From: Polysphondylium violaceum
Taxonomy: Eukaryota > Evosea > Eumycetozoa > Dictyosteliales > Dictyosteliaceae
DNA: 64,000 nt
Assembly: GCA_000277445.1 (NCBI GenBank)
Contig: AJWJ01000011.1
Location: 43,001-107,000 of the forward strand
Reading direction: 5' to 3'
Position numbers and translations under genes: made by a program. Positions 33,805 through 44,971 of this stretch are shown piece after piece. Under the pieces are notes generated by a model. That model saw only the letters and a program-made list of their open reading frames with translations. It ran no database searches and was not told the DNA's origin. Each line of letters opens with the position of its first letter. Position 1 is the first letter of the stretch.

Positions 33805-35356
33805 ATGATGTCAACTACAGAAACTAAAGCATTTCAATGGTGTTGGAATCCAGAGACAACAGAACCAAAATTGTCTGAAGATAAATTAAAACTAGTAGAT
33901 TCAGGCGAAGGTAAAGCATGGACTTCTTCAATCGGAACATCTATTGCTCATCCACCAAATACAATGGCTTATTTTGAAATTAAAATTGATTTTTGTAATA
34001 TTTTAAATTCAATTAAAATTGGTAATGTACCACAACTACTTTTACAACAAAGATAAATCAAGATTTCTCATATTAACATACGATACTTTCTTTAGTATTT
34101 GGAATAATGTCTGAAAAATATTTAAAAAAAGTAGTAGATTTAAAAAGAGGATCACTTGGAAGTTTAAGAGGAGGGTCACCCTATGGATATTTTGATATAT
34201 TTGGAGAAGGTACTCTATGTTACTTTGCCAATGGACATATTGTTAAAGATGCAGTAAAGATTGCACAAGTTGAACCCTATACTACCAACGATAACATTGG
34301 TATGCTCGTAGATTTAAATACAAAGTCTGTGGCTTTTTTCAAGAATCAACAATTACAAAAAGCCTTTTATAATATTTTTTCACATTTTCTATCGCCAGAA
34401 TCAAAGTTTATATATCCTGCCATTTCTCTCATTAAAAATAATTCAATTTCTATCGTTCAAAATCCAATTACTCCAACTTTTCAATTTGATTCAATTTTAC
34501 ATTCATTTGAAAATCTTTCATTAAATAATAGTAATAGTAACAAGGAAAAAGATAAAGAAAAAGAAATTAGTCCTACAAAAAAACCTTTGCCACAAATACC
34601 AAATGTAAATAACAATAATAATAATAATAGTAATCAACAACAATCTACAACTAGTACATCTACAACATCTACAAATTTAAAGACAAGTAGTGGCATTAGC
34701 AGTAGTAATAGTAAACCAATAATAGAAACAACAAAAACAACTACAACTACAACAAATAATAACGGCAGCAACAATAACAATGTCTCTTGTCCAGTATGTG
34801 GTCTAACATTCCCAGGAAAAGATATGAATTTTGTAAATCTACATATTGATGAATGTTTAACCTATAGTTTATTAGATACAGAACAAGAGTATGTAAAAGA
34901 GTATTGATTTTTAAAAAAAAAAAACAAATACTAATTATATATATAAATACACTTTTTAGTGGAGGAAATGAAAAAGTTAAAACAAATACAGTCAAGTGTC
35001 CCTATTCTCGATGTAAAAAAAGTATACCAACCAAAGAATTTAATCGTCATTGTACAGAAACTCATTTATTGGAAAATTCACACAATCATAAATGTCCAAT
35101 TTGTGGTGAAAAAACAGGAAATTTAATTAGTCATCTGAGTAAATCACATCAACCGGTACAAACTGTTAGACATGTTGGTGTTCGTTATTCAGTGAGTACA
35201 TTGGAGGCTGATATAGATGATAAAGAGTGTGCAATTTGTTTTGATGATTTTAAAGAAGGTCAAGCCGTTGCAAGATTAGAATGTTGGTGTGTATTTCATT
35301 TAAATTGTGTTTCTGGTTATATTGATGATAAAAAAGTATGTCCAGTCCATAATTAA
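33805..35356 (+). CDS. SPRY domain, UBZ4-like fingers and ZNRF-type RING protein
   Basis: Three exons, 33805-34021, 34096-34888 and 34960-35356, with introns of 74 and 71 bp, encode 468 aa. Residues about 10-190 form a SPRY domain (AYFEIKI, VFGIMSEKY, GSPYGYFDIFGEG, NDNIGMLVDL, SVAFFKNQ). A Ser/Thr/Asn linker follows. A UBZ4-like finger lies at about 304-327 (CPVCGLTF ... NLHIDEC). Two more zinc fingers follow, CPYSRC..H..H near 350 and CPICGEKT..H..H near 382. The C-terminal RING at about 426-465 (CAICFDDF, ARLECWCVFHLNC, VCPVH) resembles ZNRF1/2 RINGs. The expected function is an E3 ubiquitin ligase, with SPRY recruiting substrate and UBZ reading ubiquitin; this is inferred. The order of domains is unusual. 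The finger pattern recalls the RNF220-like gene at the left window edge. Confidence 0.85.
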
Positions 35357-35589
35357 TATATTTATAAGACATTTTATCTCGACAACAAAGCAAACACAAA
35401 TAAACTAGATTATAAAAAAACACATATATAATAATATTTAATATCTCAATCCTTATATGTATGCATTTATATATGGATATCTGTATCTCAAATCTTGATA
35501 AAATGAAAAATGTGAGATGAAATTAGATGAATCAATGAGAATATCTTTTTAGACAATTACTGATTGCCAAACACAGGCCCATACAAATG

Positions 35590-38545
35590 ACTCATTGCCC
35601 TCTTTCTTATTCTACTCAATAAACTAATAGGGTCTCATATGAAATAGATTGTATCAATCTACTATGACAATACATTAGCTATCATCTTTATTGTTGAAAT
35701 AATATGACTCGATATGTGATGAGAGGTACTCTGGTATCGGTTGATTGAGGATTTGACGGCATATCTCTAGTTTGTCAGAGGGTGCATCTGTGAATCTGTG
35801 TTGGTTGTTGTAGAGATAATACAGGCAGTGTAATATAGGACGGTCATCTTTGTGCGTGTTGGATTTATCGACAATGTATTGAACGAAAAGTTTGATGTTG
35901 TTGGAAAAGACTTCTTTGTCGATCAAGTAAAAGAAGTCTGGAAATCGACTCTGACCGTGCAACAAAACATGTTGCAGGAATTTGTCGTGTTTGGCAGGAT
36001 CAAGGTATCCACCGAGGGAGATGAGCATAAATACCTCGGCTGATAGGTTGTGAGGTCGATGGCGTTCATGTCTTTGGGGATTGGGCAAGAGAGAATGTGG
36101 TCAGGGTGATTGACCAAGTAGTCGATATTGGCTATGGTGCCGTGGGAGGAATTGAGTCGAATGCATTTCTTGAACAGACTCTCCCAGTCTTGTTGTGTTG
36201 GTGTGTTGATGAATGCCGTGTCTCGGTATTGGTACACGAGATCCACCATTACGGGGCTATCTCTATGCGCAAGAGTCGATAATATGGGCGCTATGGATTC
36301 GAATCGATAGTTGGAGAGCACGTGTTTGGCATTGGCGTAGCTACTGTTCTTAACAATCCGTTGGAGTAACTCTGTTGGCATTTGGGTGCGTTGATCGTGA
36401 ATGGAGGCCAACATCTCTTTGAGAAAGCATAACCCCCAGGTTTGAGCACTATATAAATGTTCCCATTCAATCCTACGAGATCTACAATCGATCTTTAAAA
36501 GCTTGAGTACTCTGGTGGATGGGTGCTTGAGTAGCTCTTCAAACAGCTTGTCCATCTCGAATGTGTATTCCCCTCGAAGCGGGTAAAGCCATTCAAACAA
36601 GGCTATATTGTCCTCTGATGCACAGGACCAACGCAAAGTGGAAGCGGAGTATGTTGAGTTTGATAAACTTTTCAATCAACTGGAAATCCTCTTTAGGTCT
36701 GTACCTGATCTTAAGCAAGTCATGAACGGGGAACATCCGTTTCACAACACCGGTACAGCCCTGGTCAACAAGGAAATCAATGGATTGGGTATTCAAGAAT
36801 CGATTATCGAGCTTCATCTCGTCATAAACATATTCATCGGGCCTTGTTTTGTCTACCGGGTCTTGACAAAAAGAGATGAATTTGTCTGTTTCCGATACTC
36901 TGATTTGATCATTGGCCTTAAATCTGTTCCACAGACTAACAAATAACTCAATTGATCCCCACTGTAAACACTTTCCAAACATATGGGAAGTAAATTTGAA
37001 ACCATGGTCAAGTAATGCATGCACGGCGTCTGTTGGCAAACGACAGATTTGACGGGCAATCGAACCGTATGCCCGCACAGTATTATGGTAGATTTCCAAT
37101 AAGTCACTTGGAAACCCTTGGGGAAATTGTAGCTTGACGAGCTGGTCTAGTTGGACTCTATATTCTTGGCCATCATAATTATTTAGTGTTTCAAGTTGGC
37201 CAATAAACTCGTCGATCTTTCTCGAGAGAATATCCATTCGATCAAGATTGGCTTGAATGAGTGATTGGGTGTCAGGGTCAACAAGATTCCTTGCAATGAT
37301 ACATTGGTACGAGGGGATCACCTTTGGATCACACGTGACTTTAAATATATCTCCCTTAGTTTCAATCTTGAAGCTATCAGGGATCAAAGGCGACAGGATA
37401 TCCAACACTGATTGACAAGGATAGTATGTCAACAAAGCGTGGCAATATCCTGCACATGCTTGTGGGGGATTGGTTTGGGGACAAAGTCTATTATCACTCG
37501 AAGAAATTCTGGTTTGTTACTCAATATAAACAAATTATTTTTCCAAAACATATCGAAATCCACTTTAACCCACCCGTTGGCAACCAAGTATCTGAAGACC
37601 TCAGGATTCTTGGTTACAAAATGCCACTGCTCTGGATGAGCATACTCGTTTTCGCACATCCACTTGACGGCCTCGAGATGACCCGTGTCTATCACATGCC
37701 TAAAACTACAGAGTCATGGAAATCATTACGATCGTCTTTTATATAGGTATTGTATTTGTAGAATCTCTGATAGAATATTTTAAATACTTCAAAGTCTTTC
37801 TTTAACAGGGCTTTAAACACTTTGAAATCCCACGGTCTTTCATAAAAGAGGGCAGCACCTCTATGTAGCTTATCTGAAAGTAATCCAATATGACCATACT
37901 TGGCCATCCACTCGACTTCGATTATATCATCATATTTTAAACTATTGTCATCCTGCTGTATTACACTGACATGTGTAAAGATTTGTTTAGATAAATAAAC
38001 ATTCCTAAATATAGATCGATACAGCCGATCCATCATTCAAAGCATTAGAAATTTCTTTAGAAAAAAAGAAAAAAATTTACTCGTTAAAAAACCGAGTGTT
38101 CTTATTGGCACAAAAAAGGATAAAACAATCACACATCTCAAAAAAATAGAAAAAACAAATATATAGAGTAAGAAAACAAAATCAAATAATACAGATAATA
38201 ATTTAGAGGGAGTAAGAAACAAATATATTTTATGCAAAGTCGCAGAAAAAAAATATTTAAAAGAGTAGAAGCAAAAAAATTTTTGATTTGTTCGCAAACT
38301 CATTATTAAAAAGGGTATCAATAAATTATCATCCACTCTATATTAAATCATATTTTGAACTATGATCATACGTTGTATAGCATTGATATAGTTAAAATGC
38401 TGAATGAATTGAATGGTGACTTATTATTCTACTATTTGGTATAGGTGTTGAAAGCCGATGTAAATTAAATCGACATCATGCATTACTTTTATCCTCTATT
38501 TTCGAAATAATGGGTCTTTGGCCCAAAAAATTCGGAAAAAAAGAT
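35590..38545 (-). repeat. Inverted segmental duplication, left arm (decayed)
   Basis: Read on the minus strand this matches about 60975-63832 on the plus strand. It includes the whole coding unit, about 70 bp after the stop (TAATGTATTGTCATAGTAGA) and about 500 bp upstream (CTCCCTCTAAATTATT; CATCGACTTTCAACACCTAT-like). Boundaries were estimated by eye. Confidence 0.85.
35675..38036 (-). pseudogene. Frameshifted copy of an ankyrin-like family gene
   Basis: Five consecutive open segments in changing frames cover the full length of the intact protein encoded at 61401-63755. The breaks are near 37705, 37440, 36610 and 36060 (minus strand). The segments begin MMDRLYRSIFRNVYLSKQIF and end YLSSHIESYYFNNKDDS; the intact copy reads MMDQLYRSIFRNVYLSKQIF and YLSSHIKSYYFNNKDDS. 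Between breaks the proteins are close to identical, so the duplication is recent and loss of function more recent still. The ATG, stop and promoter-side flank remain, so a transcript is still possible. Four independent indels make sequencing error an unlikely full explanation. A functional split into smaller proteins is improbable. Confidence 0.88.
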
Positions 38546-39061
38546 AATTTCCTAGCAAATAATAATTATTGAAATATTACCATGATGCTTGTGATAAGGG
38601 GGTGGGGTGATGAGGGAGGGGTAAAAGGATTTGTAAATTTCTACATTTTAATTTTAGATTGTATTGGAATTTACCCCTGTCACTTATAAATAATAATACA
38701 CATCACAATTATGATCACTATTATCACTTATATAAATCAGATACTCTTGAACTTCGAGTGTAAAAACAATTTTAATAAAATTTTTAGGATTTTTTTTTTG
38801 TGCAAAATTTTTAGTGTGGGAAGTTTTTTTGTTTTTTTTTTTTTTTNTTTTTTTTTTTTTTTTTATTTGTTTTGTTATAACAGCTAATAAATAGGTGCAG
38901 AGATTGAAACAATATATATAAATATCAATATATAAATACAACAGCTTTTCATTTATTTTTAATTATCTTGTTTATTTCTCAACAACACGTTGTAACAACT
39001 TTTTTATATTTCAACATACACACACAATCAAAAACACTTTTACATATATATAAATAACAGA
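38546..39061. other. Intergenic, 516 bp, with an ambiguous base
   Basis: This lies upstream of the protein phosphatase 6 gene. It contains a run of about 38 T residues interrupted by N at 38847. A TATA-like ACATATATATAAATAAC stands just before the ATG. No gene is seen. Confidence 0.7.
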
Positions 39062-40122
39062 ATGTCAAATCATCTTCCACTTGATGAATGGGTTGAAACT
39101 GCTAGACAATGCAAATATTTACCAGAAAATGATTTAAAGAAACTCTGTGAAAGAGTAAAGGAATTGTTATTGGAGGAATCCAACGTTCAACCAGTTAGAT
39201 CACCTGTCACTGTTTGTGGTGATATTCATGGTCAATTTTATGATCTTTTAGAGTTATTCAAAACAGGTGGTGAAATCCCTGATACAAACTATGTTTTTAT
39301 GGTAATATATAGATACGTAGAGTATTGTGTATATTTACATATATATTAATATTTTATTATTATTATTACTTATAGGGTGATTTTGTTGATAGAGGTTATT
39401 ACAGTTTAGAAACATTCACATATTTACTTGCTCTTAAAGCTAGATATCCAGATAAAATTACTCTTTTAAGAGGTAATCATGAAAGCAGACAAATCACTCA
39501 AGTGTATGGTTTTTATGATGAATGTCAACAAAAATATGGTAATGTTAATGCCTGGAAATATTGTACAAGTGTTTTTGATTTCCTTACTTTAGCTGCTGTA
39601 AGTATCAAATATTAATATACAGATGTACATAGGTATGATAACAAGTTACTAACTTGAATAATATAGATTATTGATGGTAAAGTACTTTGTGTACATGGTG
39701 GTCTTTCACCAAAAGTACGTACTTTGGATCAAATTAGAATTATTTCTAGAAACTTGGAAATCCCACATGAGGGTCCATTCTGTGATTTAATGTGGTCAGA
39801 TCCAGAAGAAATTGAACAATGGCAACCATCTCCTCGTGGTGCTGGTTGGTTGTTTGGATCAAAGGTCACTGCTGAATTTGAACACATTAATGGTTTGGAA
39901 TTAATTTGTAGAGCTCATCAACTTGTTCAAGAAGGTTATAAATATATGTTTGACGACAGCTTAGTCACTGTTTGGTCTGCACCCAATTATTGTTATAGAT
40001 GTGGTAATGTCGCTTCCATTCTTTCTCTAAATGAAAACCTTGACAAGGATTTCAAGATTTTCCAAGCTGTTCAAGAAGAAAGAAATATTCCTGCTCGTAC
40101 CACAATGCAATATTTCTTTTAA
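39062..40122 (+). CDS. ppp6c: Protein phosphatase 6 catalytic subunit
   Basis: Three exons, 39062-39301, 39376-39597 and 39667-40122, with introns of 74 and 69 bp, all phase 0, give 305 aa, exactly the length of human PPP6C. It is a PPP-family Ser/Thr phosphatase using two metal ions, with the motifs [41 protein letters not shown] and [12 protein letters not shown]. The N-terminus ([16 protein letters not shown]) and the segment [11 protein letters not shown] separate PP6 from PP2A and PP4. The C-terminal tail RTTMQYFF keeps the penultimate aromatic and final hydrophobic residues used in PP2A-like holoenzyme assembly. In other organisms PP6 acts with SAPS-domain subunits in cell cycle and stress signalling. 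No homopolymer inserts interrupt it. Confidence 0.96.
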
Positions 40123-41159
40123 TACTATTCATCACACCAACAATAGTAAGGGTATTGGTGGCGCCAGTGGTTTTAGTGGCACTATGACGAGTATGGTATT
40201 GTTTACTACATTATCATTATTATTATTATTTAAACTTTTCAAATCAACCATATTTCTCTTTGCCCTCTGGCCCTACCCACCTTTTTCTCAATTTTAATTC
40301 ACTCACAAATTCACCCTCACCTCACTCACCTCACTCACTCCACACCACACAAAAACGTAAGAATAAGAAGATGTTGTTGTAAAAATAGTAATCGGAAAGA
40401 ACTCTTTTTAAAAAACCTATAAATCTATACATATTAAAAAATCATTACCCTTGGCTTCTTTTATTTCTTTTTTCCTTTTTTTCTTTTTTTGATGGTGGAT
40501 TTTTGGTTTTAAACTAAGAGATCTACAAAATTTAATGCAAAAGCATCAAAAAGCTTTTAATCTACACCCCGCCATACCCGAAACACAAGTATAGTATGAT
40601 GGGGGTAGCATGATATCGCATTGCAATTGCACTAAAATATCTTTTTATCACAATTTACTTCGTTTTTTTAAAATGAGTGCTCCCTGGGCCACAATGGTGT
40701 GAGGCTTGTTGATTTTTTTTTATTAATTTTTTTCAATTTTTTTTTTTTTCAATTTTTTTTCAATTTTTTTTGACTCTCTCCCACCTCGCACCAACCCACC
40801 GATTTTTTTTAATGAGGCTCTCCCTCACGATCACACAAAAATATTTGTATAATTTTATTTTTTGGTCATTTTTTGATTTGTGTGTGTTTTTTTCAAAATT
40901 TTTTTCTTTCTGATTTAAAATCATACAACACTAGATCTTTGAAAAAATTAAATAAATAAATCCAGTAGTGGTTGTGGGGTTACATACATATCCATATATT
41001 CATTAATTACACTCTTTTTTCATACACCACATATCCACTCTCACGATTTCATTTATTTATTCATTGTTATATATCTAAAAGAAAGATAACAACAAAGAAA
41101 AAGCAAAATATCTACTTTTTTACTTTTTTTTTTTTTGTATCAAAAAAAACTAAATAGAC
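40123..41159. other. Intergenic, 1.04 kb
   Basis: This lies between the PP6 gene and the CudA-like gene, same strand. It is noncoding with T homopolymers (40717-40830) and purine-poor CA/CT stretches near 40305-40350. It probably carries the promoter and 5' leader of the transcription factor gene. Nothing else was recognised. Confidence 0.5.
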
Positions 41160-43268
41160 ATGGATGATTCAGTTTTATTTGACAATTTTATAGATTCTGC
41201 CAATTTAGAATCAAATTTGATAAATATAAAGATTCATTCGCCTTCATTACCTCCATATATAAAACCAGAACCACAAGATACACCATCTACAACTTTTTTC
41301 AATAACAACTCTCATAATAATAATAATAGTAATAATAATAATAGTAGTAGTAATAATAGTAATCCAACAACGACAACATCAACAAATACAAATAACTTTA
41401 ATACATCATTTTTAAATAATACCAATGGGATCAATAATCTTGGAAATTCATTACAAAATATAAATTTACCAGCACTCTTGTCATTGCCTACTCAACAACA
41501 GATTCTATCATCTATTCCCACACCTACAGACATTCAAAATTCAGCAACAGAATCAATTCAAACTCTTTTATCAACTTCATCATTTAATCCAAATTCTTTA
41601 TATTCATACTATTCTTCATCAACTGGTCAAAATAATAATGGTGCCGATAGTGGACTACAAAATTCAATTTCCACAGATTCTGGATCAAATACTCAGTTTT
41701 GTGAAACTTCCCCATCAATGATGATAAACTCAGTTCATCATCAATTTATTAATCAGCAACTTCAACAACAACAACATCAACATCATAATCAAATTCAAAA
41801 TCAACAATTAAATAATTATCAACAACAACAACAAAATAGATCAATTTATATACATAGTAATAATCAACAACAACAAAATAATAATGTAGTCATTTCAACA
41901 CCTGATCAACAACAAACTCAAAATGTTCAACAACAAAATCATATACCAAATCATTTACATCTTCAAAATCATCATTTACAACCTCAATTACAAATTCCAC
42001 AACAAAATCAAAATATTCAACAACAAAACATTCAACAACAAAACATTCAACAACAAATCCAACAACAGTTTCAACTTCAACAACAACAACAACAATTACA
42101 ACAACAACAACAACAACAACAACAGCAACATTTACAACTACAACAACAACAGCAACAACAACAACAGAATTCTCAGCAAAACTCTCAACAAAATACTATA
42201 TCAATACATAATCCATTGTTTCATGAATTAATTTCAGATAATATAGCACCATACCTTTTAAATTCAGGATCAAATAGTACTACACCATCACTTTCAGATA
42301 TAAGTTCACCAATGTCATCACCAAAAATCATAATGACAAATCCACAAACTACAACCACAACTACTACAACAACTACAAATAAAAATACAACATCTTTAAT
42401 AAATAATTCAACAACAACATCATCATCATCAACTACAATAGATCCATTAGCAACAAAACAAGATTCAACTCAAGGATTTTTATCTGCCACTCAAATACCA
42501 GTATTGATAAATGGAGAGTTGAGTATAGTCATCGAACAACAACCACCCTCTGATGTTAGAACTAGAACTCCAAATGACAAAAGAGTATTTAGTACAGTAA
42601 TTAGAGTGATTGGTGATTTGGAAAAGAATCATGTTGGTGGTGTAGTTATTCAACTTGCCTATGCCAATTCAGCCAATTCAGAGAGACCATCTCAATTTAT
42701 TTTGGGTGGAAATAAAGTTGGAACTATTGGCAAGGATGGTAAAGTCGATTTTGAAGGTCTAACAATGACAGAGGCATCAACCAAACACAGAGAAAATGAA
42801 TTTTGTCTTGAATATATATTAATTAGCACCGATAATAGAATTTTATCCACCTCTAATGGTCCATACATAAAGAGATCAAGACCATTTTATGCATACTCTA
42901 ATCAAAAGGTTTTGTCAAGAAGAAGAAATGTTACACTGAGAACATTGAGTTCTACTCGCGGCACAACTTTGGGTGGTGAACAAATGCACGTTGTTGGATC
43001 ACCTTTTATTCGATGCTCTTCACTCAAATGTATTATTCACACTCCTCAAGGTGACGTCCCAGCTTCAAACATCGAGTTGTACAGCGAGTCTGTACTTTTC
43101 TTTACTTTGCCACCTTATCCGATCCCCGCCAATTTCTCTCAACCAGAAGGCACAGAGTTACCAGTTCAAATAGTTGTTACCAACGATGGTAGAAATTACA
43201 GTAATCCGTTATCTTTTACCTACATTTACGAAGGAACTGGACAAAAGAGACTTAGATCAAGATTTTAA
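41160..43268 (+). CDS. CudA-like transcription factor with IPT/TIG fold
   Basis: Single exon, 702 aa. Residues 1-445 are low complexity, with Asn runs and then Gln-rich and Thr-rich segments, typical of dictyostelid activators. Residues about 450-695 are conserved and globular: IEQQPPSDVRTRTPNDKR, VIRVIGDLEK, KRSRPFYAYSNQK, SRRRNVTLRTLSSTRGTTLGG, then VQIVVTNDGRNYSNPLSFTYIY. The last part reads as an IPT/TIG Ig-like domain with a Rel/STAT-like DNA-binding layout preceding it. This matches what is known of the CudA family, which controls prespore and tip gene expression in Dictyostelium development and has an Entamoeba relative. The assignment is from memory of that family. The protein ends in basic KRLRSRF. 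Another IPT factor is the alternative. Confidence 0.6.
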   Translation: MDDSVLFDNFIDSANLESNLINIKIHSPSLPPYIKPEPQDTPSTTFFNNNSHNNNNSNNNNSSSNNSNPTTTTSTNTNNFNTSFLNNTNGINNLGNSLQNINLPALLSLPTQQQILSSIPTPTDIQNSATESIQTLLSTSSFNPNSLYSYYSSSTGQNNNGADSGLQNSISTDSGSNTQFCETSPSMMINSVHHQFINQQLQQQQHQHHNQIQNQQLNNYQQQQQNRSIYIHSNNQQQQNNNVVISTPDQQQTQNVQQQNHIPNHLHLQNHHLQPQLQIPQQNQNIQQQNIQQQNIQQQIQQQFQLQQQQQQLQQQQQQQQQQHLQLQQQQQQQQQNSQQNSQQNTISIHNPLFHELISDNIAPYLLNSGSNSTTPSLSDISSPMSSPKIIMTNPQTTTTTTTTTTNKNTTSLINNSTTTSSSSTTIDPLATKQDSTQGFLSATQIPVLINGELSIVIEQQPPSDVRTRTPNDKRVFSTVIRVIGDLEKNHVGGVVIQLAYANSANSERPSQFILGGNKVGTIGKDGKVDFEGLTMTEASTKHRENEFCLEYILISTDNRILSTSNGPYIKRSRPFYAYSNQKVLSRRRNVTLRTLSSTRGTTLGGEQMHVVGSPFIRCSSLKCIIHTPQGDVPASNIELYSESVLFFTLPPYPIPANFSQPEGTELPVQIVVTNDGRNYSNPLSFTYIYEGTGQKRLRSRF

Positions 43269-43854
43269 AGTTTATCATCTTTATTTATATTTATTTAATG
43301 AAATTTGTTAATTAATTTCCCCTCCCCTTTCCCTCCTACTTTTATAAATTCATTCACCTTTTGTAATAGTAACATTTGGTGATATTGAGTTTTTTTAATC
43401 AATCCCTATCCAAACAAATCTTTTTCTCTTTTTTTTTTTTTTTAATGTTTGGTAATATTATTGTTCTTTAAAAACACATAGTAGTGTTTTTTATAATAAC
43501 AATTAATATTTATAATAATACTATTAAAAATAAAGAATTATCTATACATTTTTATTTATTATAATAAACTTGTTCAAAATGACAAACTCTTGATCTTTGG
43601 ATGGAAATCTTTGTTTAAAAAAAAATAGTTTTTGATTGGAATGGCATTGTCTTTGAAAAATTTGATTGGGAAATTTTAAATTAGGAAACTCTAGCTTAAT
43701 TTTGTGTTGTTTATTATCTTGATTTATTTTTTCGCCAAATTCTAAAAGCTTTGCAGGACTATTGGCTTGGGAGACCATCAAAAGTGGATAAAAAACAAAA
43801 GATATTGATTAATTATAATAAATTGATAACATTATCAATCACCACTGCATTGTT
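43269..43854. other. Intergenic, 586 bp
   Basis: Convergent spacer after the CudA-like gene. A minus-strand frame at 43542-43781 (79 codons, Lys/Phe/Asn-rich) follows the next gene on its own strand without visible splice sites. It could be an unrecognised 3' exon or a relic, but I do not support it as a gene. Confidence 0.4.
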
Positions 43855-44421
43855 TTATTTCGGAGGTACTCTTTTAACTTTAACTATTCTAAATGTAGTT
43901 TCACCAGCTCTAATACTATCATTAAATAAATGTAGCCCACCTCCTGCTTTATTCCCCAAACCCATGGATAGGGCACCGTCTTCAATTTTCATTTGGATTG
44001 TTTTTAAATGTTCAATTAATGGTTTGGGACATGTAAACTCTACAATGGTGGAGGGATTTGTATCTGTTGTTTTCTTTCCTGTTAAATAAAGATTACAATA
44101 TGATCGCCCAACCATCCCTTCAATGATTGCTTGGTAGGGTTGTGTATCTGGTAACAGCCCATGTTCTAATAGATACAACACCTCCTTATCACCCATGGGT
44201 CTATAAACATTTGTCTGTTTTTCTTTATCAAAGATATCAAAACTCTTTGCCTCTAACCATGCAGATGTCGATCCTTTATGTGTAATATTGAGTAATTGAC
44301 CATTCAAAAGCATTTCCTTTTCATGAGGTAACAGATATTTTTGTAATTTTCCTATCGGCTCTGCTTTTTCCAAGGCTTTTTCAAAATATTTTTCATGTTC
44401 TTTTTTATATTGTTCTTCCAT
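43855..44421 (-). CDS. Unknown protein, possible ADP-ribosyltransferase-like fold
   Basis: Single exon, 188 aa from an ATG at 44421. There is no signal peptide and no homopolymer, so it should be cytosolic. The N-terminal 50 residues are charged and helical. From about residue 70, VYRPMGDKEVLYLLEHGLLP resembles the opening of small ADP-ribosyltransferase-like domains of bacterial effectors (Y-R-x-M plus a helix ending in hG-hLP). The rest includes EGMVGRSYCNLYL, STIVEFTCP and NKAGGGLHLFND, compatible with a beta-rich core. No convincing catalytic Glu pair is identified, so activity is uncertain. I do not recognise a specific family. The gene lies among ankyrin-like genes; capture from bacteria is possible but unproven. 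Confidence 0.55.
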   Translation of the reverse strand: MEEQYKKEHEKYFEKALEKAEPIGKLQKYLLPHEKEMLLNGQLLNITHKGSTSAWLEAKSFDIFDKEKQTNVYRPMGDKEVLYLLEHGLLPDTQPYQAIIEGMVGRSYCNLYLTGKKTTDTNPSTIVEFTCPKPLIEHLKTIQMKIEDGALSMGLGNKAGGGLHLFNDSIRAGETTFRIVKVKRVPPK

Positions 44422-44607
44422 ATTGTATTATTTGATTATATTGGTATTCATTCTTTTTATACAAGTGTATAAAGGTTTATTCATTCTTTTTAAAAAATAA
44501 AAGTTTTCTCTCAATTTTTTCCAAAATTTTTTTTAAAAAAGTGAGAAAAAAGCTTGAAAAAATCATAACTTTTCGGCATAGTATCCATTTACAAGTTTAC
44601 AAATGAC

Positions 44608-44835
44608 CTAGTCAAATAGAGGTTGAAATTGATTGTTGGGAAAGTTTTGTTGATTTCTGTACAAGTATTCCCAATATTGAGGTTGACGAGAGAGAATTTT
44701 AGAAAATGGACCAATGTTGTGGACAGAATTCTTTTCAATTGTGATCAAAAGATAAAAAAGATGACTATCATTGAGAGTGGATTTGAGTTGTGGATCGATA
44801 TATGAGTTGAATAGGACCAATTGTTTAGTTGACAT
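44608..44835 (-). pseudogene. Short relic resembling an ankyrin-like family C-terminus
   Basis: A 75-codon frame ends YWEYLYRNQQNFPNNQFQPLFD. The segment YLYRNQQNF resembles YLYNNQHRF near the C-terminus of the family protein at 61401-63755. No upstream part of such a gene is found between this frame and the intact family gene that ends at 44972. It is best read as a truncated remnant, or possibly a small gene. Confidence 0.3.
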
Positions 44836-44971
44836 ATCGTCAATATCAATGTAGGTCTCTTGGCGAGGACTCGAGCGGAAATGTTAGGGTATCTGTGTTT
44901 TCAAAAAAGTCGAATAATGAAGGAAAAAAAAAGCACCTCTTGGTATTTTTCAAATCAACAATCAAGTAAAT

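Noticed and set aside
43542-43781. 79-codon minus-strand frame 3' of the possible ART-like gene
   Set aside because: It is Lys/Phe/Asn-rich with no visible splice signals linking it to the gene upstream; kept only as a note in the intergenic entry.
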